This document shows, one piece after another, positions 5,835 to 6,084 of a stretch of DNA of 6,084 nt (the stretch's first letter is position 1; every line of letters begins with the position of its first letter). Where the stretch lies: positions 1-6,084 of the forward strand of contig JALHPX010000198.1 in NCBI GenBank assembly GCA_022842225.1, given 5' to 3'. This DNA comes from a bacterium. Its GTDB lineage: Bacteria; Bdellovibrionota; FAC87; UBA2466. The notes beneath the pieces were generated by a model. It saw only the letters and a list, made by a program, of their open reading frames with translations, was not told where the DNA came from and did no database searches. A program made the translations under genes and the position numbers.

Positions 5835-6084
5835 ATGAGACTACTGGTCCTTACCACCCTGACTTTGGCACTTTCCATGGGCTGCTCGCACACCCAGCCA
5901 CTAGGCCAGTCGGCGGCAGCACTGCCAGTACCGACAGCGCCCGTGCCCTCCTCGGAGTCGATTGAGAGGCTCGATTTTCCCATAATCGACGCCCACATGC
6001 ATTTCGATCACCCCGAAAAAACGCACGCCCAGCCCGCTGCGGAAATGCTGGCAAAAATGTCGGAGGCAGGCATTCGTGCTGCAG
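5835..6084 (+). CDS. Amidohydrolase-superfamily lipoprotein (N-terminal 83 residues only)
   Basis: The frame opens at an ATG with GAGGAA upstream and runs off the right edge. Residues 1-17 form a lipoprotein signal, MRLLVLTTLTLALSMGC, with Cys17 as the likely lipidation site; Ser at -3 and Met at -2 make the lipobox slightly unusual. A Pro/Ala/Ser-rich linker (about 18-45) follows. Then PIIDAHMHFD (49-58) appears, the first beta strand of a metal-dependent TIM-barrel hydrolase, with H54 and H56 as the HxH metal ligands. EMLAKMSEAGI (70-80) fits the first helix of the barrel, as in amidohydrolases of the amidohydrolase_2 type. It would act anchored to a membrane, facing the periplasm or the outside, on an unknown substrate. 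It is divergent from the kinase-like gene. The remaining metal ligands lie beyond the window, so activity cannot be judged. Confidence 0.75.
   Translation, partial: MRLLVLTTLTLALSMGCSHTQPLGQSAAALPVPTAPVPSSESIERLDFPIIDAHMHFDHPEKTHAQPAAEMLAKMSEAGIRAA

Overview
The window looks like chromosomal DNA from a Gram-negative bacterium. It carries two lipobox-bearing export signals, a polytopic membrane glycosyltransferase and an MFS permease. The lipoprotein with Ig-like domains and a Cys-rich tail, beside an exported kinase-like protein, recalls predatory or free-living delta-type lineages (Bdellovibrionota, Myxococcota and relatives). That placement is an impression from protein style, not a demonstrated assignment. 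No phage, transposon, CRISPR or plasmid functions are visible.

Layout, left to right. (1) Positions 1-936, minus strand: the first 312 residues of a FucP/FHS-like sugar permease of the major facilitator superfamily, running off the left edge. (2) Positions 937-1083: its upstream region, with a clear ribosome binding site, a candidate promoter and a perfect 18-bp palindrome. (3) Positions 1084-1157, minus strand: tRNA-Pro(CGG), without an encoded CCA end. (4) Positions 1205-2614, minus strand: a GT-C fold (ArnT/PMT-like) membrane glycosyltransferase starting at TTG. (5) Positions 2615-2820: a divergent intergenic region. (6) Positions 2821-4662, plus strand: a 613-residue surface or periplasmic lipoprotein with tandem Ig-like domains, each apparently closed by a cysteine pair, and a Cys-rich C-terminal domain. 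(7) Positions 4659-5726, minus strand: an exported protein with catalytic-loop and metal-binding motifs of the PI3/4-kinase, HipA and FAM20 type of atypical kinase, but with Arg where the nucleotide-binding Lys is expected. Its stop codon interlocks with that of the lipoprotein in a shared TTAA. (8) Positions 5727-5834: a second divergent intergenic region with a TGTAAT-N8-ATTACA dyad. (9) Positions 5835-6084, plus strand: the N-terminus of a lipoprotein of the amidohydrolase (TIM-barrel metal-dependent hydrolase) superfamily, running off the right edge.

The genes do not form one obvious operon, because strand changes after nearly every gene. What most of them share is location: four of the five proteins are in, or are exported across, the inner membrane, and a fifth element is a housekeeping tRNA. 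The pairing with most interest is the tail-to-tail lipoprotein and exported kinase-like gene. A joint function is only a guess. I see no strong evidence for a complete undescribed multi-gene system in this window.
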